A DNA stretch of 64,000 nucleotides from Oopsacas minuta (lineage: Eukaryota > Porifera > Hexactinellida > Lyssacinosida > Leucopsacidae), in NCBI GenBank assembly GCA_024704765.1, contig JAKMXF010000365.1, forward strand, positions 372,001-436,000. The letters are read 5' to 3'. The notes under the pieces are model-generated. The model had not been told where the DNA came from. It saw only the letters and a list, made by a program, of their open reading frames with translations, and did no database searches. The translations under genes and the position numbers were made by a program. This document shows positions 20,390 to 30,026 of this stretch, piece after piece; within the stretch, counting starts at the first letter, position 1; each line of letters begins with the position of its first letter.

Positions 20390-22432
20390 ATGGCTCAGAT
20401 CTTTAACGAAGCTCCTACGGTTAATACGGAAGTAACTGAAGATATCTACCAACTACTCGGTCTAGCTCCTCTGAATGAATTAGAGATAGCTGTTAGACTA
20501 CTCATGCCTGGAAAGGTAAGCTCATACCATTAAATTCCTATATCCCCATATGGTAACTAAGTTATACGTATATCAATCCTATAGGATGTTGGATCTATCA
20601 TAGGGAAAGCAGGAGCTCACATAAAACTAGTACGAGACATGGTAATAACTACTTATTACATTATTTATTAGAATATTTAATAATTGTTGTTATAATAGAG
20701 TCATTCAAAGATCAACATATCTGACAACACAACAGCAGAAAGGTACTATCCCTCACTAATAACTATTTCATTAATATATCCCTAAATACACTTCCTACCT
20801 GTACCTGCATCTTATGACCTCCCCTTTGAGTACTTCCTTTAGACACCCAACCTTTTCTACCCTTATCTCTCCCTTCCTCCCCTAAAGACTAGTTACCATT
20901 AATGGATTCCCTGATTCAGTTTTGAAAGCTGTCAATTTGATGGCAGTCAAACTCGAGAAGGTACCTTACATCATATAACCTATTACCCAAGCAGCCTATT
21001 CCTACCCCTATCTATATCCTATACATCTTTTGTATTTGTTTAATGTTTGAGTGTTTAGGATTCTATGGCTGTACCAAATCAAACTGGAATGGGCACGCCA
21101 CCTCTGCCTGGAGTTAGTTTCAATCTTCCCTTCCCTTCCACACAGTGTGGGTCTTTTATTGGAAAGAGTGGAGCTAATATTAAAGACATAAGAGAGGTGG
21201 TATTACTCGTTAATTAGTTATGATTTGATATTATTATTATTATTATTATTAATTTCTGTATAATATACAGACGACATCAACCTCAATACAGGTACGTTTA
21301 TCTATTAACATTAATACTTGTATTGTTATTTGTTATGTATTACGTTAGGTAGCAGGAGAGTGCTTACCAGGATCTTCAGAGCGGATTATATGTATTCAAG
21401 GTAATCCTGAGGGAGTGACTAAAGTAATCTATCATGTGTGTTCTGTTCTAATAGAGGTAAGCTTAGCTTATTATACACAAGCATGTACGTATCTATTGAT
21501 ATTTCATATTATAGCATCCTATAAGACATGATGTAGATTTATACGAGCCAGACCGTTCACCCATTCCTCAGTCCTCTCCTCCAGTTGGTGGGCCATGGAT
21601 GTCATCATCTTATAAAGATGTAGGGTATAGATCGCATCAACACAGCTACGGGCCATACTCTCCTCCTAACAGAGCACACGGAAGGGTAATACATACTCTA
21701 AGTGTGTCTCAGTTTGAGTTAACTTTTCCTTTATTAGTTTACTCGGGGCACTCGTGGATTCCCTCCAATCAGGCCTGAACACAGTCCAAACATACAAGAC
21801 AGAGTTAGTTATCTCATTAATACGAATATTTTAATCTCTAGTTTTCATTTTCTATTTCTTAGCTTGTCAATATTGGGAGAGTTTACAAGCAACGTGAGTA
21901 TTATCATAAATCTTGAACTGATTTGTATATTTGATTTTCAATATTTGTAGATGGTGATCCTCATAACACACATATAATGTATATTCCAAATGATGTGAGT
22001 TGAATTATTTCATAGAATATAACTCAATATTGATTCTATCCTTGTATCTAGTTGATTGGATGTATCATTGGGAAAGCTGGACAGAAGATTAATGAAATCA
22101 GGTGATTATTCTAAATTCACATACAAATACACATATTTACTAGTCTGTTTGTCTGTCTATAGAACATTATCTGGTGCTACAATCAAGATATCAGACCCCA
22201 TAGGCGACCAATTGGAACGGACTGTAACTATATCAGGACCTCTAGAGTCCATCGGTGTAGCTCAGTACCACATTAACTGCAGGTTACATGAGGTTGTATT
22301 TTCTTTCTTAAAATGAATGTATAATCTAAAATAGCTACATATTCAGTTACCCGAAATAACGATATCCCACAAGGCTCCAATTTGATTAGCTTATTCCTGT
22401 AGGATTCACGAAGAGGTAGTTATCAAAGCTAA
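20390..22432 (+). CDS. PCBP: Poly(C)-binding protein-like, three KH domains
   Basis: Fourteen exons: 20390-20515, 20585-20641, 20699-20742, 20888-20960, 21059-21196, 21271-21291, 21349-21456, 21515-21685, 21738-21803, 21863-21893, 21951-21994, 22052-22101, 22163-22292 and 22403-22432; about 362 residues, the size of vertebrate PCBPs. There are three KH domains with GxxG loops: SIIGKAGAHIKLVRD, SFIGKSGANIKDIRE then VAGECLPGSSERIICIQG, and CIIGKAGQKINEIR then SGATIKISD. The KH1-KH2-linker-KH3 order and the linker rich in Pro/Ser/Gly are as in PCBP/hnRNP K, which bind C-rich RNA for splicing, stability and translation control. Exon 6 is a 21-base microexon encoding TTSTSIQ within KH2. Introns are 50-150 bases. 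Confidence 0.87.
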
Positions 22433-22707
22433 CAACCAGCAGAATACCTAACCCATGCATACATGTATATGTTAGGATTTATTAGTTCGACGATCTCTAA
22501 TTTGTTTACAATTCTAATTCTACTAAGATAGTTTAGCTATGTATATTGAAATACTTGATTATGTCCTATCTAATCCCCAAACCTATATACACTGAATTAC
22601 TATTGTGATTTAGTATATCAAAGATTTCGAAATTTTCTAATAGTTTTCTTTTCTATTTACTTCAATACATTCATGTCCTACATTCTCATAATCTGACTAG
22701 CTATTAG

Positions 22708-23031
22708 ATGTTCCGATTATCCGTCCCGCTATCTCGTAGTTTCCGTATTCATTACATTCCGATGCGTGCTGGTGGACAAGAGGCTAGAATTAAGAAAGGG
22801 CTCAAAAAAGCTGGCCAGGACGGTCCTCTATGGGAGGGTCCCGATTGGAGTTACCTTGATGGGACCCCAGGTCCTCTCTCTAAGGGGCAATTACAGCGTC
22901 AGAGCCATGCAACACTCATTATTAAGAAAGCTCATGAATTTATTGAGAGCATGGAAACTTCTAGAAAAATATTAGATGAGAACCCTGATATTGGTAAACC
23001 AACTAAAGAGGATATTACTAAATACTATTGA
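22708..23031 (+). CDS. MRPL52: Mitochondrial ribosomal protein mL52
   Basis: Intronless, 107 residues. The N-terminus (MFRLSVPLSRSFRIHYIP) has the basic, hydroxylated, acid-free look of a mitochondrial presequence. The core EGPDWSYLDGTPGPLSKGQL followed by QR matches the mL52 signature (GPL..PDWS..DG.P.P..KGQLRR). The remainder is a helical charged tail. mL52 is a small animal-specific large-subunit protein of the mitoribosome. The start ATG lies directly after CTATTAG, an acceptor-like sequence. Confidence 0.85.
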   Translation: MFRLSVPLSRSFRIHYIPMRAGGQEARIKKGLKKAGQDGPLWEGPDWSYLDGTPGPLSKGQLQRQSHATLIIKKAHEFIESMETSRKILDENPDIGKPTKEDITKYY

Positions 23032-23403
23032 AGAGGAATATTCTATTTAAATCACTTACCTATGATGGTATTTTCTATGTACACTGTACAGGTAGTATTA
23101 TCATTTAATTCCTCTATAATTGTGATATTTAAAATACAGTCATTTCCCGTTATATCTAAGCTCAAGGGACCAAGATAATTACTCCGATATAACCGAATAG
23201 TTTTACATTCATTGACGGTTTGGGACCATATTTATACAATTACAGACTTCGATTTATGCGGGTATTTCGGTATATGTGTGTTCGATATAATGGGAGTTGA
23301 CTGTAGTAATAATGATAATCTTGAAAAGTACAGAAATTATGAGCAAATCAATTCAGTTATTAGAATACTGTATAGACTGAGTTTCAGCTCTGATTTACTT
23401 GTG
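23032..23403. other. Intergenic stretch with possible transposon fragment
   Basis: Spacer between mL52 and the HURP-like gene. At 23135-23205 there is TACAGTCATTTCCCGTTATATC and, inverted nearby, GATATAACCG, resembling degraded pogo/Tigger-type ends. The HURP-like frame stays open upstream of its ATG through this region, but only from a TTG and with no family similarity. Confidence 0.4.
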
Positions 23404-24870
23404 ATGTCACGTATTAACACATTCAAGAATTCAAAAGTAAAAGATATTATGGAAATGAATGAAGATGCCAAATTTCTAGCTCAGAAGCGTAGTGAAAAGG
23501 CGCGGGAAATGAGAAAAATTCAATTCGATAAGAATAGAGAAATTCCCGACCTAGAAACCAAGGATACAGCAAAACCAATTGCAATGGAGAGATCTGAAAA
23601 ACTGAATGAGTGGAGGAAGAAAAAGGATCTGGAGAAACAGAACAAAGTTGCCTCAAAAAAGCCATTTCTACCATCAGGACCAAGCAATAAACTATCTTCT
23701 GCAGCAGGTCCTAATACGCTACATAATTCTAAAACATTACATAACAGTCTACCAACTAATTCTTATTCAAAGAAAACTCGTCATAACAACAACCCGACCA
23801 CTTATACGAGAGTGACACGATCTCAAGTGAGACGTGAAAAGGAGGAGAACGAGGCGGCTACTACCTCTCTACCCCTCCCTTCTACTAAACCTACCTATGT
23901 AATTGATGAACAAGAGTTAGCTTGGATACCTGAGAATGAATTAGGAGGAATGAATTTAAAGGTTCGTAGAAAATCTCTCCGATTCTCTGAACTATTCTCT
24001 AATACAGCTCGCAGTCCTTTCGTATTCAAAGCTAATTCAGAAGTACAACGTCCCCCAAGAGCTACTATACCAATGACAATCCTAGAAGACTCTGTAGAGA
24101 TTTCCCCCATCAGCTCTGCTTCCGTTATCAACAGGAATCTGTTTGGTGCTTTCTCTCAGATAGCAGATGATACAGATATTCTACCAGATGCATTTGAGAA
24201 TGAAATAGCTACAAATGATAACGAAATAGTGTTAGACATACCTTCTAAACCTTTAAAAGAAGTTAAAATACAAGAACCAAGCAATTCTCTTATAGTAACA
24301 CCAGCACCCGTATTACTAGATTCTGAGAATTCTATCCCATCTCTTAATACAGCTGGAATAGAGCTGTATTCTTCTCTACTACAAACCACACAAGAAGATT
24401 TGATGTCACAGCGTAACAGATGGCAGACTACACTAACCACACTTACAGAAGCATGTGACAGTATCCGTGTAGCTATAGGACATACGGATCTACTGCTAAG
24501 TAAGAAATTTACTCAATACGCTGGTTTAATACAAGATGCTAATGATAACCCAGGGAATCTAGACCTAGAGACTAGATGCTCTGATCTACAGGGATTCTGG
24601 GACCTGATATTGAGAGAGGTAGAGGATATGCAGGCAAAATATGGTAGGCTTATCCGTCTAGCTGAAAACGGTTATCAAGCTGTGAAGAGTACACACAAAT
24701 TGGACAAAAAACCTCTAAAAAAGATTATCCCAAAACCTAAGAAGGAGTCTACCCGTGTCACTCGTTCCGCTAGTATATCTCTAAGAGAACAGATGATACG
24801 AGGACGAGAACAAATGAAGGAACAGCAACGTGAACCTGGTGTTATTATAATGACACAACAGAAAAACTAG
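23404..24870 (+). CDS. DLGAP5: HURP/DLGAP5-like mitotic spindle protein (GKAP domain)
   Basis: Intronless, 488 residues from the ATG at 23404, chosen because the N-terminus from there (MSRINTFKNSKVKDIMEMN, basic and helical) resembles the microtubule-binding start of HURP. The open frame continues 64 codons upstream without an earlier convincing start. The middle is low-complexity and basic (KKTRHNNNPTTYTRVTRSQ). Residues about 320-440 match the GKAP C-terminal domain: QTTQEDLMSQRNRWQTTL, RVAIGHTDLLLSKKFTQYAGL, CSDLQGFWDLILREVEDM and RLIRLAENGYQ. In this family DLGAP1-4 act in synapses and DLGAP5/HURP on kinetochore fibres. The basic N-terminus favours the HURP branch, but the split between branches may not apply to this organism. 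Confidence 0.75.
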   Translation: MSRINTFKNSKVKDIMEMNEDAKFLAQKRSEKAREMRKIQFDKNREIPDLETKDTAKPIAMERSEKLNEWRKKKDLEKQNKVASKKPFLPSGPSNKLSSAAGPNTLHNSKTLHNSLPTNSYSKKTRHNNNPTTYTRVTRSQVRREKEENEAATTSLPLPSTKPTYVIDEQELAWIPENELGGMNLKVRRKSLRFSELFSNTARSPFVFKANSEVQRPPRATIPMTILEDSVEISPISSASVINRNLFGAFSQIADDTDILPDAFENEIATNDNEIVLDIPSKPLKEVKIQEPSNSLIVTPAPVLLDSENSIPSLNTAGIELYSSLLQTTQEDLMSQRNRWQTTLTTLTEACDSIRVAIGHTDLLLSKKFTQYAGLIQDANDNPGNLDLETRCSDLQGFWDLILREVEDMQAKYGRLIRLAENGYQAVKSTHKLDKKPLKKIIPKPKKESTRVTRSASISLREQMIRGREQMKEQQREPGVIIMTQQKN

Positions 24871-25068
24871 TAATTAATCTAATGTACTACTGCTTAATGC
24901 TGCTATCTTTGTGAGTGTAATTACATTAACTTTATGAACTCTTAATTAAATACATCTGGTAATAAATGTAGTAATTAATAATCTTATTATTTGTACGCAT
25001 AAGAAAATTGGGTTATATAGATAATAACGCGAAAATTGCTATAAGGATAGTATGATTAGAAATGTATC

Positions 25069-25479
25069 ATGATTCCTATTAGAAACAGACATGTATTATT
25101 GGTTCATATAACAGAACTGTTCCTCTTCCTAATGGCTATTAACATACTCAGAATATACATTACTTCTCTACGTACACCTAACATATTTTTCGGATCAGGA
25201 TGGAGGTTAATGCAAAGTAGAAGTAGACAGGAATATATTACCCCTTCTACTTTCTTCAGAGCCAGGCATGACTTGTCTTTCGTAGCTAAACAAGGTCTTA
25301 TACCTCCAGAGCCTATGCGATTTTACCGTTTCGGAAATTTCAATATTGGTCCCATTTATGCTGCTATGGTATTGGTACCTTCTATTGGTCTAGGGTGCTA
25401 CTTAGCGGTACTAATAGGAGATATATATGATTGGATGTGGGGAGATGAAGATGATGATGAAGATGGAGATGATGATTAA
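25069..25479 (+). CDS. Small two-TM protein with acidic C-terminus
   Basis: Intronless, 136 residues. It has an N-terminal hydrophobic segment (residues about 9-31, LLVHITELFLFLMAINIL), a polar middle with FRARHDLSFVAKQGLIPPEP, a second hydrophobic segment (about 93-118, IYAAMVLVPSIGLGCYLAVLIG) and then DIYDWMWG followed by a pure Asp/Glu tail. I do not recognise it. The acidic tail after a TM is compatible with a mitochondrial or ER membrane protein. Length, good composition and isolation between known genes suggest it is real. Confidence 0.55.
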   Translation: MIPIRNRHVLLVHITELFLFLMAINILRIYITSLRTPNIFFGSGWRLMQSRSRQEYITPSTFFRARHDLSFVAKQGLIPPEPMRFYRFGNFNIGPIYAAMVLVPSIGLGCYLAVLIGDIYDWMWGDEDDDEDGDDD

Positions 25480-25628
25480 CAACAGGAGAGATCTGATGCA
25501 TATTCTTAACGTAGTTATATAGCTAATATCTCTACTATATTATTTTGATCATATTAATAAACGACATTGTCTCATTTAGTTACATATGACAAATCTTATA
25601 CTCCTATTATCTTAATATATCTATAGCA

Positions 25629-27868
25629 ATGTTCCGCGTGCCTCAAACGATCTTATCCTCAAGATGGTACGCTTATACTGCATTAAAGAGATCAATACTT
25701 CCTGCCGTCAGTCAAACCTCTCATCTATCTGGAGGAGTATCTGTTGATTCTCTTCAGTCAGAATTGAAGAATTTTGTTAAGGAAAGTGCTAGACTATGTA
25801 ATGCTAAGGATGTGTATGTGTGTGATGGATCTGCTACAGAGCATAACTCGTAAGTTATCACTCATTACAACATTCTCCTCTTATTTATACTATATCTATA
25901 TAGACTTGTAGCTAAACTCATATCTGATGGTAGACTTACTAAGCTAGACAAATTCGAGAATTCCTATCTTGTCAGAACAGATCCTAAAGATGTAGCTAGA
26001 GTAGAGTCTCGTACATTCATGTGTACTGACAATAAGTCAGATAGTGTTCCCACACCAGCAGATGGTGTGAAGGGGACACTGGGTAACTGGGCTGATGCCA
26101 CAAGCATGAGGAGAGAGCTGAAGGATAAATTTACCGGATGCATGACAGGAAGGACTCTATATGTGATTCCATTCAGTATGGGACCTGTTGGATCTCCTCT
26201 ATCTAAAATAGGTATGTATAACTCACCTAGGATATACACACAATTATACACTATATATCCCTAACAGGTATACAGCTAACAGACTCAGAATATGTAGTAT
26301 GTAGTATGCGTATAATGACTCGCGTGGGAGCTAATGTTCTGAATACCCTGGGTTCTGATTCATTCGTGAAATGTCTCCACTCAGTAGGCTACCCTCTGTT
26401 TGGAGATAGGCCTGATGTACACTGGCCGTGTAACCCAGCTGATACAGTTATAACACAGTTCCCTAAACAGCGTGAGATTATATCCTATGGTAGTGGTTAC
26501 GGGGGCAACTCTTTGCTGGGTAAGAAGTGCTTTGCTCTGAGGATAGCTTCGTGTATAGCGCATGATGAGGGATGGTTAGCAGAGCATATGCTTATACTAG
26601 GTATCACTAATCCACAGGGAGTTAAGAAGTATGTAGCTGCTGCCTTCCCGAGTGCTTGTGGTAAAACCAATCTAGCAATGATGCTACCTTCACTACCAGG
26701 ATGGAAGGTAGAATGTGTGGGAGATGATATAGCTTGGATGAGGTAAACTGCTTTTATTGATATTTTTGTATTTCTATTTAATGTCCATCTTTTAGATTTG
26801 ACTCAAACGGACAATTGCGTGCTATCAACCCAGAGAATGGATTCTTTGGAGTAGCACCGGGTACCAATATGTCTTCTAATCCTAATGCTATGAAGACTAT
26901 CCTAAAGAACACGATATTTACTAATGTAGCTCATACATCTGATGGAGGTGTGTACTGGGAAGGACTTGAGAAAGAAGTTCCACTCATCGGAAAGGAAGTC
27001 ACATCATGGTATGTATTAAGTACAGTGGTGTTCGCCTAATAGCAGTGTCTACTGTAGCTTTATTGCATTATTTGGTTAGTGTAATTATTTCTGTATTGTT
27101 AGGCTTGGAGATCCATGGACACCAGATTCAGGAAAACCTGCGGCTCATCCCAACTCCAGGTTCTGTACCCCTTCATCTCAGTGCCCAGTTATTGACCCAG
27201 CCTGGGAGGACCCAAAAGGAGTACCTATTGAAGCTATAATATTCGGGGGCAGGAGGCCAGATACTATTCCCCTGGTCTATGAGTCTTTCAACTGGTCTCA
27301 TGGGGTGTTTGTAGGTGCTTCAATGCGTTCAGAGGCGACAGCAGCCGCAGAGCACAAGGGGAGGGTTCTGTTACATGATCCATTCGCTATGCGTCCTTTC
27401 TTTGGTTATAACTTTGGTAAATACATGAAGTATTGGCATAGCATACAGGAGAGACCAGGGCTGACCTTACCCAAGATATTCCATGTTAATTGGTTCAGGA
27501 AAGATTCAGAAGGTAAGTTTATATGGCCGGGGTTCGGAGAAAACTCTCGTGTCTTGGAATGGATATTCAAACGTGTAGATAGTGAGGACATAGCACAATC
27601 AACACCAATTGGTGAGTCAATTTTCCTCCCATTTTTCTCCCCGAATTTATACACAATTCTTACAGGCTACATTCCTAAACCCGGTTCCCTAACAACCTCT
27701 AATTTGCCACCAATTGACATGGACTCTCTCTTCCACATGCCTCAAACGGAACTCCGTGAAGAAGTTGAAGCAGTTCGTACCTATTTTAAACAACAGGTCC
27801 CGAATGAGCTACCCGAAGCAATAGGACAACAATTATCGGACTTCTCTGAGAGAGTAGAGAATATGTAA
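25629..27868 (+). CDS. PCK: Phosphoenolpyruvate carboxykinase, GTP-dependent
   Basis: Six exons: 25629-25849, 25904-26211, 26268-26742, 26796-27008, 27103-27611 and 27666-27868, joining in phase to about 642 residues. That matches animal PCK2 (640). It converts oxaloacetate and GTP to phosphoenolpyruvate and CO2 (gluconeogenesis, cataplerosis). Motifs: [20 protein letters not shown], the PEPCK-specific P-loop region [13 protein letters not shown] (near residue 302, with the reactive Cys), [10 protein letters not shown] (metal site), [11 protein letters not shown] and [14 protein letters not shown]. The first 35 residues ([22 protein letters not shown]) look like a mitochondrial presequence, so the mitochondrial isoform is likely. 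Confidence 0.95.
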
Positions 27869-28139
27869 CGAATTTGTTACCCTCTACCCTCTACACACTT
27901 ATATCTTGTAAGCTAACTTGATTACTACGTATATATTGGTATGATTATCAACTTAATGTAATTATATTTATAACTGAGTGGTAATAGATAATTAGGAATA
28001 TTATTAAGAAACATTTATAGTTGTATTGGAATTATTTATAACAAATACTCTCTTCGTTTCCCGTAAAAACAAATGTATGGAAAAACGTACAAATAATAGA
28101 GTTTTGAAAACTATGCCTAAACTAACAGTACATATAGTA

Positions 28140-28814
28140 TCAGATTCTCTGTAGTAATCTAAGAGTATATATCACACATCTCGCTATATAAATGGCTAAT
28201 AAAGCGAATATTAACAAAGTACTGATCCACATACCAGCTTCTGTCAAATCCACCCAATCATCGAATCTAGCATAGCCATCGGCTCCCATAGAAACATTGA
28301 AATATGCTCCTCCTTGAGAGCAGGACTGTTTGCCCCCTAGAGGGTGAGTAAGGTTATCTACCTTTGAGCAGGTTGCCTGTTCCCCTGCACTAACCATACC
28401 CGCAGCAACTATGCTGTAAATAAATAGTAAAACTAGAATGACCGTCCAAAGGTATACTAGGAAAGTAATCTTCCATCTTCTCCATATTTTGAGGACTAGG
28501 AATATTATAAGCGGAATTATGCATAACCAGCTACCAATTGGTGCTAAAAACACTGTATAGCAAGGTCCACTTCCTCCGAATATTATTTCAGTTTGATTTG
28601 CATTACCCTCTGAGTATAGAATACACCTGTGATGAGGGACACTGGAAGCACTAGTGGTTACTATTAATGATGATGTAATCCCGATAAATGCTAAGAAACT
28701 GAATAACAGTGTTAGGAATCCGATTGTCACCAATATTATGTCCACGAACCTACCCTTAGTTAGGAGGAATCCTTGTTCTTGCTCTTCTAACCCTGTCAAT
28801 TTGCTTGAATCCAT
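28140..28814 (-). CDS. Four-TM membrane protein, paralogue C
   Basis: Intronless, 224 residues from the ATG at 28814. The open frame extends 41 codons upstream to 28937, but alignment with paralogues A and B places the start at MDSSKLTGLEEQEQG, just before LTKGRFVDIILV. It shares with A the motifs GRFVDIILV, a Cys-bearing first loop (HHRCILYSEG and GSGPCYTV), ATCSKVDNLTHPLGGKQSC then SQGGAYFN, RFDDWVD and GMWIST before TM4. It lies 22 kb from the A/B tandem, between PCK and ROPN1L. The topology is as in A. Function unknown. Confidence 0.68.
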   Translation of the reverse strand: MDSSKLTGLEEQEQGFLLTKGRFVDIILVTIGFLTLLFSFLAFIGITSSLIVTTSASSVPHHRCILYSEGNANQTEIIFGGSGPCYTVFLAPIGSWLCIIPLIIFLVLKIWRRWKITFLVYLWTVILVLLFIYSIVAAGMVSAGEQATCSKVDNLTHPLGGKQSCSQGGAYFNVSMGADGYARFDDWVDLTEAGMWISTLLIFALLAIYIARCVIYTLRLLQRI

Positions 28815-29062
28815 TTCAATTACTATAGTCAGCGTCGGCACAGTAACAGCTACAAACAAAACACGAATCTTATAAGCATAAATATTTATACTTGTATTAT
28901 ATGTAATAGGCACACTTTCTATGTTAACTAGTCTCATGATTCATGACGTATTGTCCCTGCCTTATCAAAATCTTTCCTAATTATATAATTATTACAAGTA
29001 TACTCTAATTACTGCTTGACTGCTTGATTACCTATTGAGTCACGACATTAGCAATACCTAAA

Positions 29063-29810
29063 ATGCACCCTACTTCTGAAGGCCCAATTTACTGCTCCGA
29101 TCAAATCAAGATCCCACCAGAACTCCCAGAGATTATGAAACAGTTCACAAAGGCTGCTATTCGTACTCAGCCCGCTGACCTGCTGGCGTGGTCTAGTGCC
29201 TACTTCGAGGCTCTGAGTAAAGGGGAGGAGCCTCCTGTCAAGGACAGACTTGAGATTCCTATGCCTACTTTTGACAAGGGTGGAATGTCAAAAGGTTTAT
29301 TGAAAGTATTGCATAAGCAATTAGGTATTCAGTTTATATATTATGCAGCGAATTGCTTATTGTTATGTGATTTATTCTCTAGGCATTCAAGTAGATTTAG
29401 ATGTAACTTCCTTAGAATCAAAATGGCTCAGACTGGGTATGACTAAGAATGTTCTACAAGAGTTATTAGGTCTAGGAGGGTTCAATGTAGGTAGCGGTAA
29501 GGGAGAAACACTCACTCTATCAAAACTGCTAGTGCTAGCCTGTTCTATGTTGAATAGAACCCTAACGGATACAATGACTATGGTATGTGAAATTCTTTCC
29601 TCAGATCCTGATGGTGGTGCGGCTAGAATCCCACTTGCTCTATTCACTGAATTGTTTGAGTTCCTATATAAGAAGGATGGAAGAGTGACGTCAGAACAAT
29701 CTGAACAACTGATCATATATCTAACTGAGATAGGAAGCAAACAGGAAGATATGGTGGGGTCAGCTGATTTCCGTCATAAGGATTGTCCTGTCCTTGGGAT
29801 GGTGGTGTAG
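29063..29810 (+). CDS. ROPN1L: Ropporin-1-like protein (radial-spoke/AKAP-binding)
   Basis: Two exons, 29063-29324 and 29383-29810, giving about 229 residues (human 230). The N-terminal RIIa dimerisation/docking domain is very conserved: CSDQIKIPPELPEIMKQFTK then AAIRTQPADLLAWSSAYFEA and LSKGEEPPVKDRLE. The C-terminal part keeps KGLLKVLHKQ, SMLNRTLTDTM, CEILSSDPDGGAARIPLALF and GSADFRHKD. ROPN1L (the Chlamydomonas RSP11 relative) sits in radial spokes and the fibrous sheath and binds A-kinase anchoring proteins. With CFAP70 it shows that the organism builds motile cilia or flagella. Confidence 0.94.
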
Positions 29811-30026
29811 TAGAATCTTATTTCCTTATCCTGGATCACTTTAGTATAGCTCAGGTCAGCAACTATATGCTACAATCTATCAGCTCTATTCTATTAGTTA
29901 TTGTTAGTATTTTAATGCTGTTACCGACCAAATCATATAACCGAAATATTTATAGCTTACATTACAGTATATACAATTTTTACATATACATTTAATTAAC
30001 TTTGTATAAAGCATACCCTGTCTGGG

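Noticed and set aside
23212-23403. N-terminal extension of the HURP-like ORF
   Set aside because: It begins with TTG, overlaps a transposon-like fragment and shows no similarity; the N-terminus from 23404 fits the family.
28815-28937. 41-codon N-terminal extension of four-TM paralogue C
   Set aside because: It adds a hydrophobic segment absent in both paralogues; alignment puts the start at 28814.
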